From DASYTH01 sp035762905 (GTDB taxonomy: Bacteria; Actinomycetota; Actinomycetes; Mycobacteriales; Pseudonocardiaceae): 64,000 nt of DNA. Shown here piece after piece: positions 26,738 to 35,037 of this stretch. The position numbers and the translations under genes were made by a program. The DNA is taken from the NCBI RefSeq assembly GCF_035762905.1, contig NZ_DASUCC010000094.1, forward strand, positions 68,800 through 132,799, written 5' to 3'. Under the pieces are notes generated by a model. The model was not told where the DNA came from. It saw nothing but the letters and a program-made list of their open reading frames with translations, and made no database searches. Numbering within the stretch: the first letter of the stretch is position 1; each line of letters begins with the position of its first letter.

Positions 26738-27684
26738 CGGACCTGCTCCTGTTCGGTCATGGCGAGGAAGACGTCGTCCAGGTCGGGGGTGTGCACGGAC
26801 AGCTCGTCCACCTCGATGCCGGCCCGGTCCAGCCGCTCGAGCAGCGCGCGCAGCGCGGCCACGCCGCCGTCGCCGGGCACCCGCAGGGTGAGCGCGTCCG
26901 GGTCGGCCTCGGTGCCGGCGCCGAGGGTGCGTGCGGCCCGGTCGAGCCGGGTGCCGTCGGTGAACCGCAGGCGGATGTGGCCGCCCGGGATGAGTCGCTT
27001 GAGCTCGTCCGCGGTGCCCTCGGCGACCAGCCGGCCGTGGTCGAGCACGGCGATCCGGTCGGCCAGCTCGTCGGCCTCGTCCAGGTACTGGGTGGTGAGG
27101 AAGATCGTCACGCCGCCGGCCACCAACTCGCGGATGATCTGCCACACGCCGCGCCGGCTGCGTGGGTCCAGTCCGGAAGTCGGCTCGTCCAGGAAGATGA
27201 TCCGCGGGTCGCCGATCAGGGTCATGGCCAGGTCGAGCCGGCGCTGCATCCCGCCGGAGTAGGTCATGGCCAGCTTGTCGGCGGCCTCGGTGAGATCGAT
27301 CCGGGTGAGCAGCTCGTCGGCCCGCCGCCGGCCCTCGGTCTTCCCGAGGTGGTACAGATCGGCCATCAGGATCAGGTTCTCCCGGCCGGTGAGCCAGTAG
27401 TCCACCGCGGAGAACTGCCCGGTGACCCCGATCGCGGCCCGTACCGCGTCGGGATCTCGGGCCGGGTCGTGGCCGCCGACCCGCAGGTCGCCACCGTCGG
27501 CGCCGATCAGCGTGGACAGGATCTGCACCGTGGTGGTCTTGCCGGCCCCGTTCGGGCCCAACAAGGCGAAGACCGTGCCGGCCGGCACGGTCAGGTCGAT
27601 GCCATCCAGCACGACCTTGTCGCCGTAGGACTTGCGCAGCCCGGTGGTGCTGATGGCCGGTGGGGACGGGGGGATGGTCGTCAT
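26734..27684 (-). CDS. ABC exporter ATPase, DrrA-like (daunorubicin resistance family)
   Basis: 316 aa. Walker A GPNGAGKTT, signature YSGGMQRRLD, Walker B IIFLDEPTSGLDPRSR and H-loop-equivalent TTQYLDEAD are intact. The C-terminal extension (about 230-316; VHTPDLDDVFLAMT) matches the DrrA subfamily of antibiotic-resistance exporters. GGGAG precedes the ATG at 27684. It is first in a two-gene operon with the permease. Its promoter region contains tandem CTGTCAG repeats (minus strand) of SARP type. It powers efflux at the cytoplasmic membrane. Confidence 0.93.
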   Translation of the reverse strand: MTTIPPSPPAISTTGLRKSYGDKVVLDGIDLTVPAGTVFALLGPNGAGKTTTVQILSTLIGADGGDLRVGGHDPARDPDAVRAAIGVTGQFSAVDYWLTGRENLILMADLYHLGKTEGRRRADELLTRIDLTEAADKLAMTYSGGMQRRLDLAMTLIGDPRIIFLDEPTSGLDPRSRRGVWQIIRELVAGGVTIFLTTQYLDEADELADRIAVLDHGRLVAEGTADELKRLIPGGHIRLRFTDGTRLDRAARTLGAGTEADPDALTLRVPGDGGVAALRALLERLDRAGIEVDELSVHTPDLDDVFLAMTEQEQVR

Positions 27685-27751
27685 CTGTGGCTCCCGTGGG
27701 ATCGGATGCCACGACCATCGCCGGAGGTGCTGATACTCCGTGCAGCGCGCG

Positions 27752-27769
27752 CTGACAGCGCGCTGACAG
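27752..27769 (-). promoter_or_regulatory. Tandem heptamer direct repeats upstream of the DrrAB operon (SARP-type spacing)
   Basis: On the minus strand CTGTCAG occurs at 27769-27763 and again at 27758-27752, separated by CGCG, giving an 11-base period. SARP activators are known to bind heptamer direct repeats spaced 11 bases apart just upstream of the -10 element. A possible -10 (GAGTATC) follows about 15 bases downstream. The SARP gene at 22798 is the obvious candidate binder. Inference. Confidence 0.5.
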
Positions 27770-27789
27770 CCGGGGTGGCCGGCTGTCAG
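27763..27789 (-). terminator. Hairpin at the end of the S1 protease gene
   Basis: A perfect 11-bp inverted repeat, CTGACAGCCGG at 27763-27773 and its complement at 27779-27789, with a 5-base loop. It includes the protease stop codon (27786-27788). It likely terminates the protease transcript and shares bases with one heptamer of the exporter operator. Confidence 0.65.
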
Positions 27790-28799
27790 GTCACGATGGT
27801 CACGCCGAACCGGGCGGTGACCCGGCTGTACTTCTCGGCGTAGGAGACGCCGCCGCCGCCGGCGATGTGGTGCCCGCGGATGTGCTTGTCCGGCGCGCTC
27901 ACGCTGTTGGCGTAGAACGGAGCGCCGGAGTCGCCGCCCTGCGGCAGGGTGCCGCCGGTGTAGGCGATGACCGGTTGCTTGCACCCGCTGGAGGTGCAGA
28001 CCAGGGCGTTGACGTCGGTCACGGTGTGGCCGCAGTGCTCACCGGTGGTCCGGCCGCTGTGGCAGTAGTTGTTGAAGCCGACGATCGGGTCGGCGGCCGA
28101 GGCGACGTGCGCGCCCGAGGAGCTGTTCACGCCGCCGATGTAGATGAACGGCGAGTAGGACTGCCCGCCGAGCAGCACCATGTCCTGGGTCGGCAGGCCG
28201 TTGCCGCTGGCCACCCCGTAGGTGCGCCCGCCGATCTCGGTGAACGCGGTCTGGCCGTTGCTGAAGCAGTGGCCGGCGGTGACCATGTACCGGGTGCCGG
28301 CGGAGTTGCGCACGGTGTAGCCGGCCGAACAGTGCGGGCTGCCCGGCACCGTGGTGATGCCGGCGCCGCCCCAGAACGAGGGCACGTCGTCCCGGCGGCT
28401 GAACTGCTCGGTCACGCCCTCCTTGCGCACCTCCACCGGAGCGGCCGCGGTCGCCGTGCCGGTCAGCGCGGCCAGCACCTCGGCCGGGGCGTCGGACTGC
28501 ACGACGACCTTGCCGCTGGCCGGGTCGGTGAAGGCGCCGAAGGTGTACTTCGTCCCGTGTGTCCGGACGAACTCGACGATTCTGGCCTGCACGTCCGTCG
28601 ACGCCCGGGCCACGTTGTCGGCTACCGCCACCGCCGCCGCCCGGCTGGCACGCGCGTCCGCAGCCGTCGCGTCCTGCCCGGCCAGCCGGACCGCACCGTC
28701 CGGCTTGTCACCCTTGTCCGCCTGCGCCGGCGCCGCGCCCAGCGCGACCGCCACCGCCGCCACACCGATCGACGTCAGAACCGTTCTCTTCAGACGCAT
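27786..28799 (-). CDS. Secreted serine protease, family S1 (alpha-lytic/streptogrisin-like)
   Basis: 337 aa. A signal peptide (RTVLTSIGVAAVAVALGAAPAQA) is followed by a propeptide-like segment to about residue 130 and a chymotrypsin-fold domain. The catalytic triad is visible as VTAGHC (His), PTQDMVLL (Asp) and PQGGDSGAP (Ser). Cys pairs (PHCSAGY/AGHCFS, NNYCHSGRTTGEHCG, VCTSSGC) fit disulfides of this family. GAGAGGAAAC precedes the ATG at 28799. It should be an extracellular endopeptidase. Gene monocistronic, ending in a hairpin that overlaps its stop codon. Confidence 0.92.
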   Translation of the reverse strand: MRLKRTVLTSIGVAAVAVALGAAPAQADKGDKPDGAVRLAGQDATAADARASRAAAVAVADNVARASTDVQARIVEFVRTHGTKYTFGAFTDPASGKVVVQSDAPAEVLAALTGTATAAAPVEVRKEGVTEQFSRRDDVPSFWGGAGITTVPGSPHCSAGYTVRNSAGTRYMVTAGHCFSNGQTAFTEIGGRTYGVASGNGLPTQDMVLLGGQSYSPFIYIGGVNSSSGAHVASAADPIVGFNNYCHSGRTTGEHCGHTVTDVNALVCTSSGCKQPVIAYTGGTLPQGGDSGAPFYANSVSAPDKHIRGHHIAGGGGVSYAEKYSRVTARFGVTIVT

Positions 28800-28931
28800 C
28801 GCGTCGTTTCCTCTCATCTACCAGCAAGGTCACGGATTTGACCTCGGCAGAAAAGAGCGCGCCCTGAACAGGGCCGATACCGCCGGGCGTCGCTTCGTAC
28901 ACTTTCGGGGCGGAAGCTAGGGTCTGGCGAC

Positions 28932-30086
28932 ATGCGAGGTCGATTAGCCGCGATGGGGGCGCTGGTCCTGCTGCTCGCCGGGTGCGGCAGCGCGCGGCTG
29001 CACGCCGGGACGGTGCCGCCGAGCCCGGCCCCGCTGGTCTCCTCGGCACCGCCGCCCCCGTCCAGCGGCCCGGCTCCGACCAGCGCGCCGGCCGCCACTC
29101 CGGCACCGGTCGCGCCGGCGGGTAATCCCCAGGGCCGGGCGGTGGTGCCGGAGGAGGCGCGCGCCGAGGACACCAGCCGGCCGGACCGGACGGTGGGGGA
29201 TGGGACGGCGCCGAGTTGCACGTCGCAGGCGGTGGTCGCGGCGGTGGCGGCCGGTGGGGTGATCACGTTCGCCTGTGGGCCGGATCCGGTGACGATCACG
29301 ATGACGGCGACCGCGAAGATCCGGAACGCGGCCGGGCCGCGGATCGTGCTGGACGGCGGCGGGAAGGTCACGCTCAGCGGCGGCGGCAAGCGACGGATTC
29401 TGTACCTGAACACCTGCGACAAGGCCCAGGGGCACACCACGTCGCACTGCCAGGACCAGGATCATCCGCGGCTGACGCTGCAGAACCTGACCTTCGCCGA
29501 CGGCAACTCCACCGGCGAGGAGACCGAGGGCGGTGGCGGTGGCGCGGTGTTCGTGCGCGGTGGCCGGGTGAAGGTGGTCAACTCCCGGTTCGTCGGCAAC
29601 CGCTGCGACCCGACCGGCCCCGACCTCGGCGGCGCCGGGCTGCGGGTGCTCAGCCAGTCGAAGGGCCTGCCGGTCTACGTCGTCGGCAGCACCTTCGACG
29701 GCGGCGTGTGCGCCAACGGCGGCGCGCTGAGCAGCATCGGCGTGTCCTGGGTGGTGCTGAACAGCGTGCTGGCCAACAACTCCGCGATCGGCCGCGGCGC
29801 CAACCCGGCCCGGCCGGGCACCCCCGGCGGCGGCAGTGGCGGCGCGATCTACACCGACGGCAACACGTTCACCGTGCGCCTGGCCGGCACCATCGTGGAG
29901 AACAACAAGGCCAACGAGGGCGGCGGCGCCATCTTCTTCGTCAGCAACGACCGCACCGGCACCATGTCCATCGAGGCCTCGACCCTGCGCCGCAATCCCA
30001 GCGCCGGCTTCGAAACCAAGGGCCTGCGCGGCATCTTCTTCCTCGGCGCCGCCAACCCCACGGTCACCGGGTCGACCATCCAGTAA
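28932..30086 (+). CDS. Secreted lipoprotein with right-handed parallel beta-helix
   Basis: 384 aa. A lipoprotein signal (GALVLLLAGC, Cys about residue 18) is followed by a Pro/Ser/Ala-rich linker to about residue 75. The rest has repeated turns typical of pectate-lyase-like beta helices: LTLQNLTFADGN, GGGAVFVRGGRVKVVNSRFVGNRC, GGAIYTDGNTFTVRLAGTIVENN and EGGGAIFFVSN. Such proteins often bind or cleave polysaccharide, but no catalytic residues could be assigned. Cys residues in the helix (NTCDKA, SHCQDQ, NRCDP) may form disulfides. The gene stands alone and converges on the PH-domain gene with 7 bases between. Confidence 0.78.
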   Translation: MRGRLAAMGALVLLLAGCGSARLHAGTVPPSPAPLVSSAPPPPSSGPAPTSAPAATPAPVAPAGNPQGRAVVPEEARAEDTSRPDRTVGDGTAPSCTSQAVVAAVAAGGVITFACGPDPVTITMTATAKIRNAAGPRIVLDGGGKVTLSGGGKRRILYLNTCDKAQGHTTSHCQDQDHPRLTLQNLTFADGNSTGEETEGGGGGAVFVRGGRVKVVNSRFVGNRCDPTGPDLGGAGLRVLSQSKGLPVYVVGSTFDGGVCANGGALSSIGVSWVVLNSVLANNSAIGRGANPARPGTPGGGSGGAIYTDGNTFTVRLAGTIVENNKANEGGGAIFFVSNDRTGTMSIEASTLRRNPSAGFETKGLRGIFFLGAANPTVTGSTIQ

Positions 30087-30093
30087 CGCCGCC

Positions 30094-30561
30094 TCACTCC
30101 GCGATCCGCCGCCGCACCGCCTTCTCGAACCGGACGATCCGGCGGGGCAGCCGGTCCCGGCGAAACGAGTACCAGGCCAGATCCGTCAGCGCGACGGTCT
30201 CGTCATCGTCGAGGTGCAGGACCGGGAACCGAGTCGTGAGACCGGAAAGATGGTGCGTTTCCGCGCCGAACTGGACCGACCGGATCCGGCCAACCGGAAT
30301 ACGCCGCCGGCCGAATCCGGATCGGACGGTGACGCAGTCCCGGCGCACGACAACCGGCTGGAGCAGGTACGCCACGAGCCACCCGCCGCCGGCGATGCAG
30401 ATCAGGCCGGTGAACACGGTGAAGGCGATCGTGACCGCATCGCCGTCCAGGGTGGTGAACATGCCGACCCCGATCAGGGCCAGGAAGGCTCCACACGGAA
30501 CGGTGAGCCACCGCCATGGGCTCCGGAACCGCTGCGCACCGCCCTCTGTCATCGCGGCCAT
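30094..30561 (-). CDS. Membrane-anchored bacterial PH-domain protein
   Basis: About 155 aa. Two adjacent hydrophobic helices (WLTVPCGAFLALIGVGMF and AFTVFTGLICIAGGGWLVAYLL) are followed by a PH-like beta domain (VVVRRDCVTVRSGFGRRRIPVGRIRSVQFGAETHH) and a basic C-terminal helix (RFEKAVRRRIAE). This layout is common in actinobacterial PH-domain membrane proteins of unknown function. Starts at 30561 or 30552 are equally possible; no strong ribosome binding site decides. Confidence 0.7.
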   Translation of the reverse strand: MAAMTEGGAQRFRSPWRWLTVPCGAFLALIGVGMFTTLDGDAVTIAFTVFTGLICIAGGGWLVAYLLQPVVVRRDCVTVRSGFGRRRIPVGRIRSVQFGAETHHLSGLTTRFPVLHLDDDETVALTDLAWYSFRRDRLPRRIVRFEKAVRRRIAE

Positions 30562-30621
30562 GACCGGGCCAGCATGGCACAGTTCGATGGTGCCGGCCGG
30601 CACCCGAATCGGGGGGCGGGG

Positions 30622-31797
30622 TCAGGAGATGTTGCGCACCGGCAGCGAGCGGATCGAGGCCTCCTGTTGTTGCTGTTGGTGCCACTGCGGGTGGGTGTAC
30701 TCGCGGATGCCTTCGACCAGGCGGGCCACGTCCTGTTCGGGGCGGACCACGAGGCGCAGGAACTGGTTGCTCATGCCGAGCTTGTTGCCGCATTCGCGGA
30801 TGAAGACGCGGTGCCGGGAGATGAGGTGGTCGCGCAGCTCCGTGCCGTTGAGGCCGGGCGCGAGCTTGACCAGGAGGAAGTTGGCCTGTGAGGCGTAGAC
30901 GGTGAGTTCGGGGAGCAGGGCCAGCTCCATGCCCATGGTGTAGCGGTCGCGGGCCAGCAGGCGCAGGCTTTCCCGGTAGGCCTCGCCGTGTTCGGCGAGC
31001 ATGAACACGACGGTCTCGGCCAGCGAGTTGAGGTTCCACTTGGGCAGGGTGCGGCGCATCTTGCCGGCCAGGCCGGGGTTGGCGACCAGGTAGCCGAACC
31101 GGATGCCGTGCAGGCCGAAGTTCTTGCCCAGGCTCTTCAGGACGACCACGTTGGGGCGGATGGCGGCCTCGGCGCCGACCGACGGGTTGCGTTCCACCTC
31201 GACGAAGTCGATGAAGGACTCGTCGATGACGACCAGGTCCAGGTGGGACAGTTCGTCCATGAACCGCAGGATCTCCCGGCGCGGCAGGTAGCCGCCGTCG
31301 GGGTTGTTGGGGTTGCACAGCACGGCGACGCGCGAGCCGCGGGCGTGGATGAACCGCAGGTAGGCGTCGATGTCAAGGGCGAAGCCGTTCTCCTCCTGCA
31401 GCGGGAACATGTCCACCCGCTTGCCGGTCTCCATCGGCTGGTCGGTCCACCGGCCGAAGGTGGGGATCGGGATGGCGATGCTCTCCCGCACCCACAGGTG
31501 ATCCATCCAGGTGATCAGCTCGGTCGAGCCGTTGGACATGGCGATCGTGGCCGGGTTGATGCCGAGCACCCGGGCCAGCTGGCCGGCGATGGTGTCGGCG
31601 TCGCTCGGGTAGAACTTGAGTACCGCCTCCAGGTTGCGGGCCAGCATGTCGAACATGTCCGGGGTCGGGAAGTACGGGTTGCACGGGATGCAGAAGTCGA
31701 CAAGCTGCCCGCCGTGGTCACCCATGCGCCGGGACAGCTCGAAGAAGGACGGGCTGTGCGCGGTCTGCTGGAACAGCCCGTCCACCCGGTGCCGCAC
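30622..31797 (-). CDS. PLP-dependent class I/II aminotransferase (HisC/CobD-like)
   Basis: 391 aa from a GTG at 31797 with GGAGGGAG 7 bases upstream. Fold type I features: FYPSDADTIAGQLARVLGI, SNGSTELI (phosphate loop), NPNNPDGG, VVIDESFIDF, and the PLP lysine in LKSLGKNFGLHGIRFGYL. It resembles histidinol-phosphate aminotransferase and threonine-phosphate decarboxylase more than other groups, but the substrate is unclear and no his or cob genes are nearby. The extreme C terminus is unusual: HPQWHQQQQQEAS followed by a short tail. Gene appears monocistronic. Confidence 0.85.
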   Translation of the reverse strand: MRHRVDGLFQQTAHSPSFFELSRRMGDHGGQLVDFCIPCNPYFPTPDMFDMLARNLEAVLKFYPSDADTIAGQLARVLGINPATIAMSNGSTELITWMDHLWVRESIAIPIPTFGRWTDQPMETGKRVDMFPLQEENGFALDIDAYLRFIHARGSRVAVLCNPNNPDGGYLPRREILRFMDELSHLDLVVIDESFIDFVEVERNPSVGAEAAIRPNVVVLKSLGKNFGLHGIRFGYLVANPGLAGKMRRTLPKWNLNSLAETVVFMLAEHGEAYRESLRLLARDRYTMGMELALLPELTVYASQANFLLVKLAPGLNGTELRDHLISRHRVFIRECGNKLGMSNQFLRLVVRPEQDVARLVEGIREYTHPQWHQQQQQEASIRSLPVRNIS

Positions 31798-31900
31798 GCG
31801 ATCACTCCCTCCAGGCCGCACGGATCTTCCGTGTCATTAGCGGATACGTACGAACGGAGGAGTGGGTTCACGAAAAGGTTTCAGCGAAGTCTCGGCCAGG

Positions 31901-32398
31901 TCACGGCAGCAGCCCGCGGACGAAGGCCGCCTGGCCCGCATGCTGGAGATCATCGGAGATCACGCTGATCAGCCGGACCGCCATGGTGACCGGCGGATCC
32001 CAGGCCCGGTCCACGATCCGGGGCAGGTCGTCGTCGGTGATCGTGCTGAGGAACCGCAGCGACGTCTCGTGCACCGCGTCGTGGTACCCGGTGAGCAGTT
32101 CGGCGGAATCGACCCGGACCAGGCCGACCTGCTCGGGGCCGTGCCCGTACCCGGTGTCCGCCTCGTCCAGCGGCAGCGCGAACCGGCCGGCCCACGCCGG
32201 CCACACCTGTTCGGCGCCGGCCAGATCGGCCATGTGGTCGTCCTGGACCCGGGTGAGGTGCCAGACCAGCCAGGCGATGGAGTTCGACCGGCCGTCGATC
32301 CGGTAGGCGAGTTGTTCCGGGGTGAGGCCGTCCACCGCGTGGTGCACCTCTTCCCGGATCCGCTCGAACGCGTCGGTCAGCAGCTGCGCACTCGTCAT
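31901..32398 (-). CDS. DinB/DUF664 family protein (mycothiol-dependent enzyme fold)
   Basis: 165 aa, four-helix-bundle pattern. Conserved metal-binding positions of DinB/DUF664 are visible as WLVWHLTRVQDDHM, DAVHETS, and the C-terminal DDLQHAGQAAFVRGLL. The actinobacterial members include mycothiol-dependent S-transferases and isomerases, but many are uncharacterised. The ATG at 32398 follows no strong Shine-Dalgarno. It is divergent from the PL11 lyase gene. Confidence 0.83.
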   Translation of the reverse strand: MTSAQLLTDAFERIREEVHHAVDGLTPEQLAYRIDGRSNSIAWLVWHLTRVQDDHMADLAGAEQVWPAWAGRFALPLDEADTGYGHGPEQVGLVRVDSAELLTGYHDAVHETSLRFLSTITDDDLPRIVDRAWDPPVTMAVRLISVISDDLQHAGQAAFVRGLLP

Positions 32399-32417
32399 GA
32401 TCGCAACGTTAGCGTCC

Positions 32418-32446
32418 TTGGCTGTGCGTGATCGTCGCGCTACGAT
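32418..32446 (+). promoter_or_regulatory. Predicted promoter of the rhamnogalacturonan lyase gene
   Basis: TTGGCT at 32418-32423 and TACGAT at 32441-32446 are separated by exactly 17 bases, a good housekeeping-type promoter. The expected start of transcription is about 32453, five bases before the LacI-type box at 32458. Prediction only. Confidence 0.5.
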
Positions 32447-32457
32447 GCCGGCATCGT

Positions 32458-32470
32458 TTAAACGTTTCAG
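32458..32470 (+). promoter_or_regulatory. LacI-type operator upstream of PL11 lyase
   Basis: TTAAACGTTTCAG, a near-palindrome centred on ACGT of the kind bound by LacI-family repressors. The same 13 bases, in the same orientation relative to the gene, lie ahead of the GH28 gene at 40298-40286. It sits just past the predicted transcription start, where a repressor would block transcription. Confidence 0.65.
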
Positions 32471-32517
32471 TCGAATAACTGTCGAATTGCGCGTGCGCCA
32501 CCGTCGAGGAGATCGAC

Positions 32518-35037
32518 ATGAGATCGCGTCGCACATTCATCGCCGCATTGTCGGTGCTGGTCACGGCCTCCGCCCCGATCACCGCGGTGGCCGACGCCGC
32601 GGGGGACCACGGTCACCGGCCGGACGCCGTCCAGCTCGAACGCCTTGACCGCGGGCTGGTGGCCGCCACCACCCCGGAGGGGGTGTTCCTGAGCTGGCGG
32701 CTGCTCGGCCACGAGGTCACCGGGCGCACGGCCACCGGCATGGCCGGCGCGGACTTCAACGTCTACCGCAACGGGCAGCGGATCGCCACGGTCACCGACA
32801 GCACCAACTACCTGGACCGCGAAGGCGGCACCGCCGACACCTACCGGGTCACCGCCGCCGTCGCCGGCCGCGAGGTCGACCGCGGGGCAACGGTTTCGCC
32901 GTGGGCGGGCGGCTTCCGCGACCTGCCGCTGCGCAGGCCGCCGGACGGCGTCACCCCGGCCGGCGAGGCGTTCACCTACTCCGCCAACGACATGAGCGTC
33001 GGCGACGTGGACGGCGACGGGGCCTACGAGTACATCGTCAAGTGGGACCCGTCGAACTCCAAGGACGTCTCCCAGGTCGGCTACACCGGCACGGTGTTCA
33101 TCGACGCCTACGAGCTGGACGGCACCCCGCTGTACCGGATCGACCTCGGCGTCAACGTCCGGGCCGGCGCGCACTACACCCAGTTCCTGGTCTACGACTT
33201 CGACGGCGACGGCCGCTCGGAGATGATGTTCAAGACCGCGCCCGGCACCAGGATCATCCGCTACCACCCGGACGGAACCGTTGCCTCGCAACGGTTCATC
33301 ACGATGCCCAAGGAGGACGTGCGCGCCGGGTTCGCGCACACCGACGACTACCGGCGCAGCGCCGCCGGCTACTACGAGCACGTCGTGGACCTGTTCCAGA
33401 GTTGGCACCGGCATCCGGAGGTGGTGGCCGGGCACTGGCCGGCCACGTTGGAGGCGGCGTTCGGCATCGAGCCGCGCTACGCCTACCCGCTGTCCCGCGC
33501 GGACGCCGCGGCCCTTGCCGACCACTTCATCGACGTGTACGCGCCGAGTCGCAGCGCCCGCAACCAGTTGCGCAACTTCGCCGGGTTCATCATCGACGGG
33601 CCCGAGTACCTGACCGTGTTCGACGGCGCCTCCGGCCGGGAGCTGCAGACGATTCGGTACAAGCCCGGCCGGGACGACGACGGCCTGCTCTGGGGCGACT
33701 ACGCGCTCGCCCGGATCGAGCCGGGCAACCGGGTGGACCGGTTCCTTGCCACCGTCGCCTATCTCGACGGCAAGCACCCGTCGGCGGTGTTCGCCCGTGG
33801 CTACTACACCCGCACCACGCTGGTGGCCTACCACTGGGACGGCCGCAGGCTGCGCGAGGAGTGGTTCGTCGACAGCGGCCACGTCCCGATGACCAACCCG
33901 TTCAACGACACCCCGCACGGCCGGGACGGGACCGACCCGGAGTTCCGCACGATCACCACGCAGGGCGCGCACTCACTATCCGTGTCCGATGTGGACGGTG
34001 ACGGCAAGCAGGAGATCGTCTACGGCGCGGCCACGATCGACGACGACGGCGGCCTGCTGAACAGCTCGTTCGGCATCCTCCCGCCGTCCAGCGCCGATCC
34101 CGGCGCGCTGGCCCGGCTCGGGCACGGCGACGCCATGCACGTCACCGACATCGACCCGAACCGGCCCGGCCTCGAGGTGTTCATGGTGCACGAGGGCGCC
34201 ACGTTCGCGCCGTACGGTTTCGCGCTGCGCGACGCCAGGACCGGCGAGGTGATCTACGGCAGCTACTCCGGCCGGGACACCGGCCGCGGCATGGTCGGTG
34301 ACATCGAGCCCGACGTGCCGGGAATGGAGACCTGGGCGTCGCTGCCCCAGACCAGTTCGGATTCCGGCCTGTGGTCGGCGGACGGCCGGCGCCTCGGCCC
34401 GCTCACCCCGGGCACGAACCAGAGCATCCGGTGGGCGGCCGACATGACCACCCAGATCGTGGACGGCGCGCTGGAGGTCACTCCATCGCTCAACGACTGG
34501 TTGCGCGGCCGGGTGCTGCTCGCCGAGGGAACCCGGAGCAACAACGGCACCAAGGGAAACCCGGGCCTGGTGGCCGACATCTTCGGCGACTGGCGGGAAG
34601 AGTTGCTGATGCGCACCACGGACAGCTCCGCGATCCGGATCTACCTCAGCACCGAGGTGACCGACCGCAAGCTGTACACGCTGATGCACGACCCGCAGTA
34701 CCGCGCCGAGGTGGCCCGCCAGCAGACCACCTACAACCAGCCCTCCTACACCAGCTTCTACCTCGCATCGGACATCGTCTGGTCCCGGGTTCCGGTGCCG
34801 CGGTTCTTCGCGCCGGGCGCCATCGGCGCGCTGGGCGCGCTGGTCGAGTCCTATGTGGACGAACGAGCGGTGTCCCGGTCCGCCGGGCACCGGCTGCGGT
34901 CCGCGCTCGGCACGGCCGAGCGGCGGCCCGCGGCCGGGTTGGACCGGTTCATCCGGGACCTGGGACGGGGCGGGGTGACCCCGGCGGCCCGGACGGTGCT
35001 GGAGTACCAGGCCCGGAGCCTGCGCGCGATGCTGTGA
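32518..35037 (+). CDS. Secreted rhamnogalacturonan lyase, PL11 family, with C-terminal FIMAH-like domain
   Basis: 839 aa. A signal peptide (FIAALSVLVTASAPITAVADA) starts the protein. PL11 features follow: an FN3-like segment (LERLDRGLVAATTPEGVFLSWRLLG), repeated calcium-binding blades such as VGDVDGDGAYEYIVKWDPSNSKDVS, YDFDGDGRSEMMFKTAPGT and VSDVDGDGKQEIVYGAA, and NPGLVADIFGDWREELLMRT. It cleaves the rhamnogalacturonan I backbone of pectin outside the cell by beta-elimination. Residues about 768-838 (LGALVESYVDERAVS...) match the FIMAH-like helical C-terminal module of secreted glycan enzymes. The 3' end overlaps the convergent YesL-like gene by 89 bases. Confidence 0.93.
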   Translation: MRSRRTFIAALSVLVTASAPITAVADAAGDHGHRPDAVQLERLDRGLVAATTPEGVFLSWRLLGHEVTGRTATGMAGADFNVYRNGQRIATVTDSTNYLDREGGTADTYRVTAAVAGREVDRGATVSPWAGGFRDLPLRRPPDGVTPAGEAFTYSANDMSVGDVDGDGAYEYIVKWDPSNSKDVSQVGYTGTVFIDAYELDGTPLYRIDLGVNVRAGAHYTQFLVYDFDGDGRSEMMFKTAPGTRIIRYHPDGTVASQRFITMPKEDVRAGFAHTDDYRRSAAGYYEHVVDLFQSWHRHPEVVAGHWPATLEAAFGIEPRYAYPLSRADAAALADHFIDVYAPSRSARNQLRNFAGFIIDGPEYLTVFDGASGRELQTIRYKPGRDDDGLLWGDYALARIEPGNRVDRFLATVAYLDGKHPSAVFARGYYTRTTLVAYHWDGRRLREEWFVDSGHVPMTNPFNDTPHGRDGTDPEFRTITTQGAHSLSVSDVDGDGKQEIVYGAATIDDDGGLLNSSFGILPPSSADPGALARLGHGDAMHVTDIDPNRPGLEVFMVHEGATFAPYGFALRDARTGEVIYGSYSGRDTGRGMVGDIEPDVPGMETWASLPQTSSDSGLWSADGRRLGPLTPGTNQSIRWAADMTTQIVDGALEVTPSLNDWLRGRVLLAEGTRSNNGTKGNPGLVADIFGDWREELLMRTTDSSAIRIYLSTEVTDRKLYTLMHDPQYRAEVARQQTTYNQPSYTSFYLASDIVWSRVPVPRFFAPGAIGALGALVESYVDERAVSRSAGHRLRSALGTAERRPAAGLDRFIRDLGRGGVTPAARTVLEYQARSLRAML

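Noticed and set aside
21936..31797. Methyltransferase, SARP, DrrAB exporter and aminotransferase as parts of a secondary-metabolite cluster
   Set aside because: No core biosynthetic enzyme (PKS, NRPS, terpene cyclase, RiPP precursor) is present, and unrelated genes intervene.
31819..31833. Short hairpin CACGGA/TCCGTG upstream of the aminotransferase as an operator
   Set aside because: Only six base pairs; such repeats are expected by chance in this composition.
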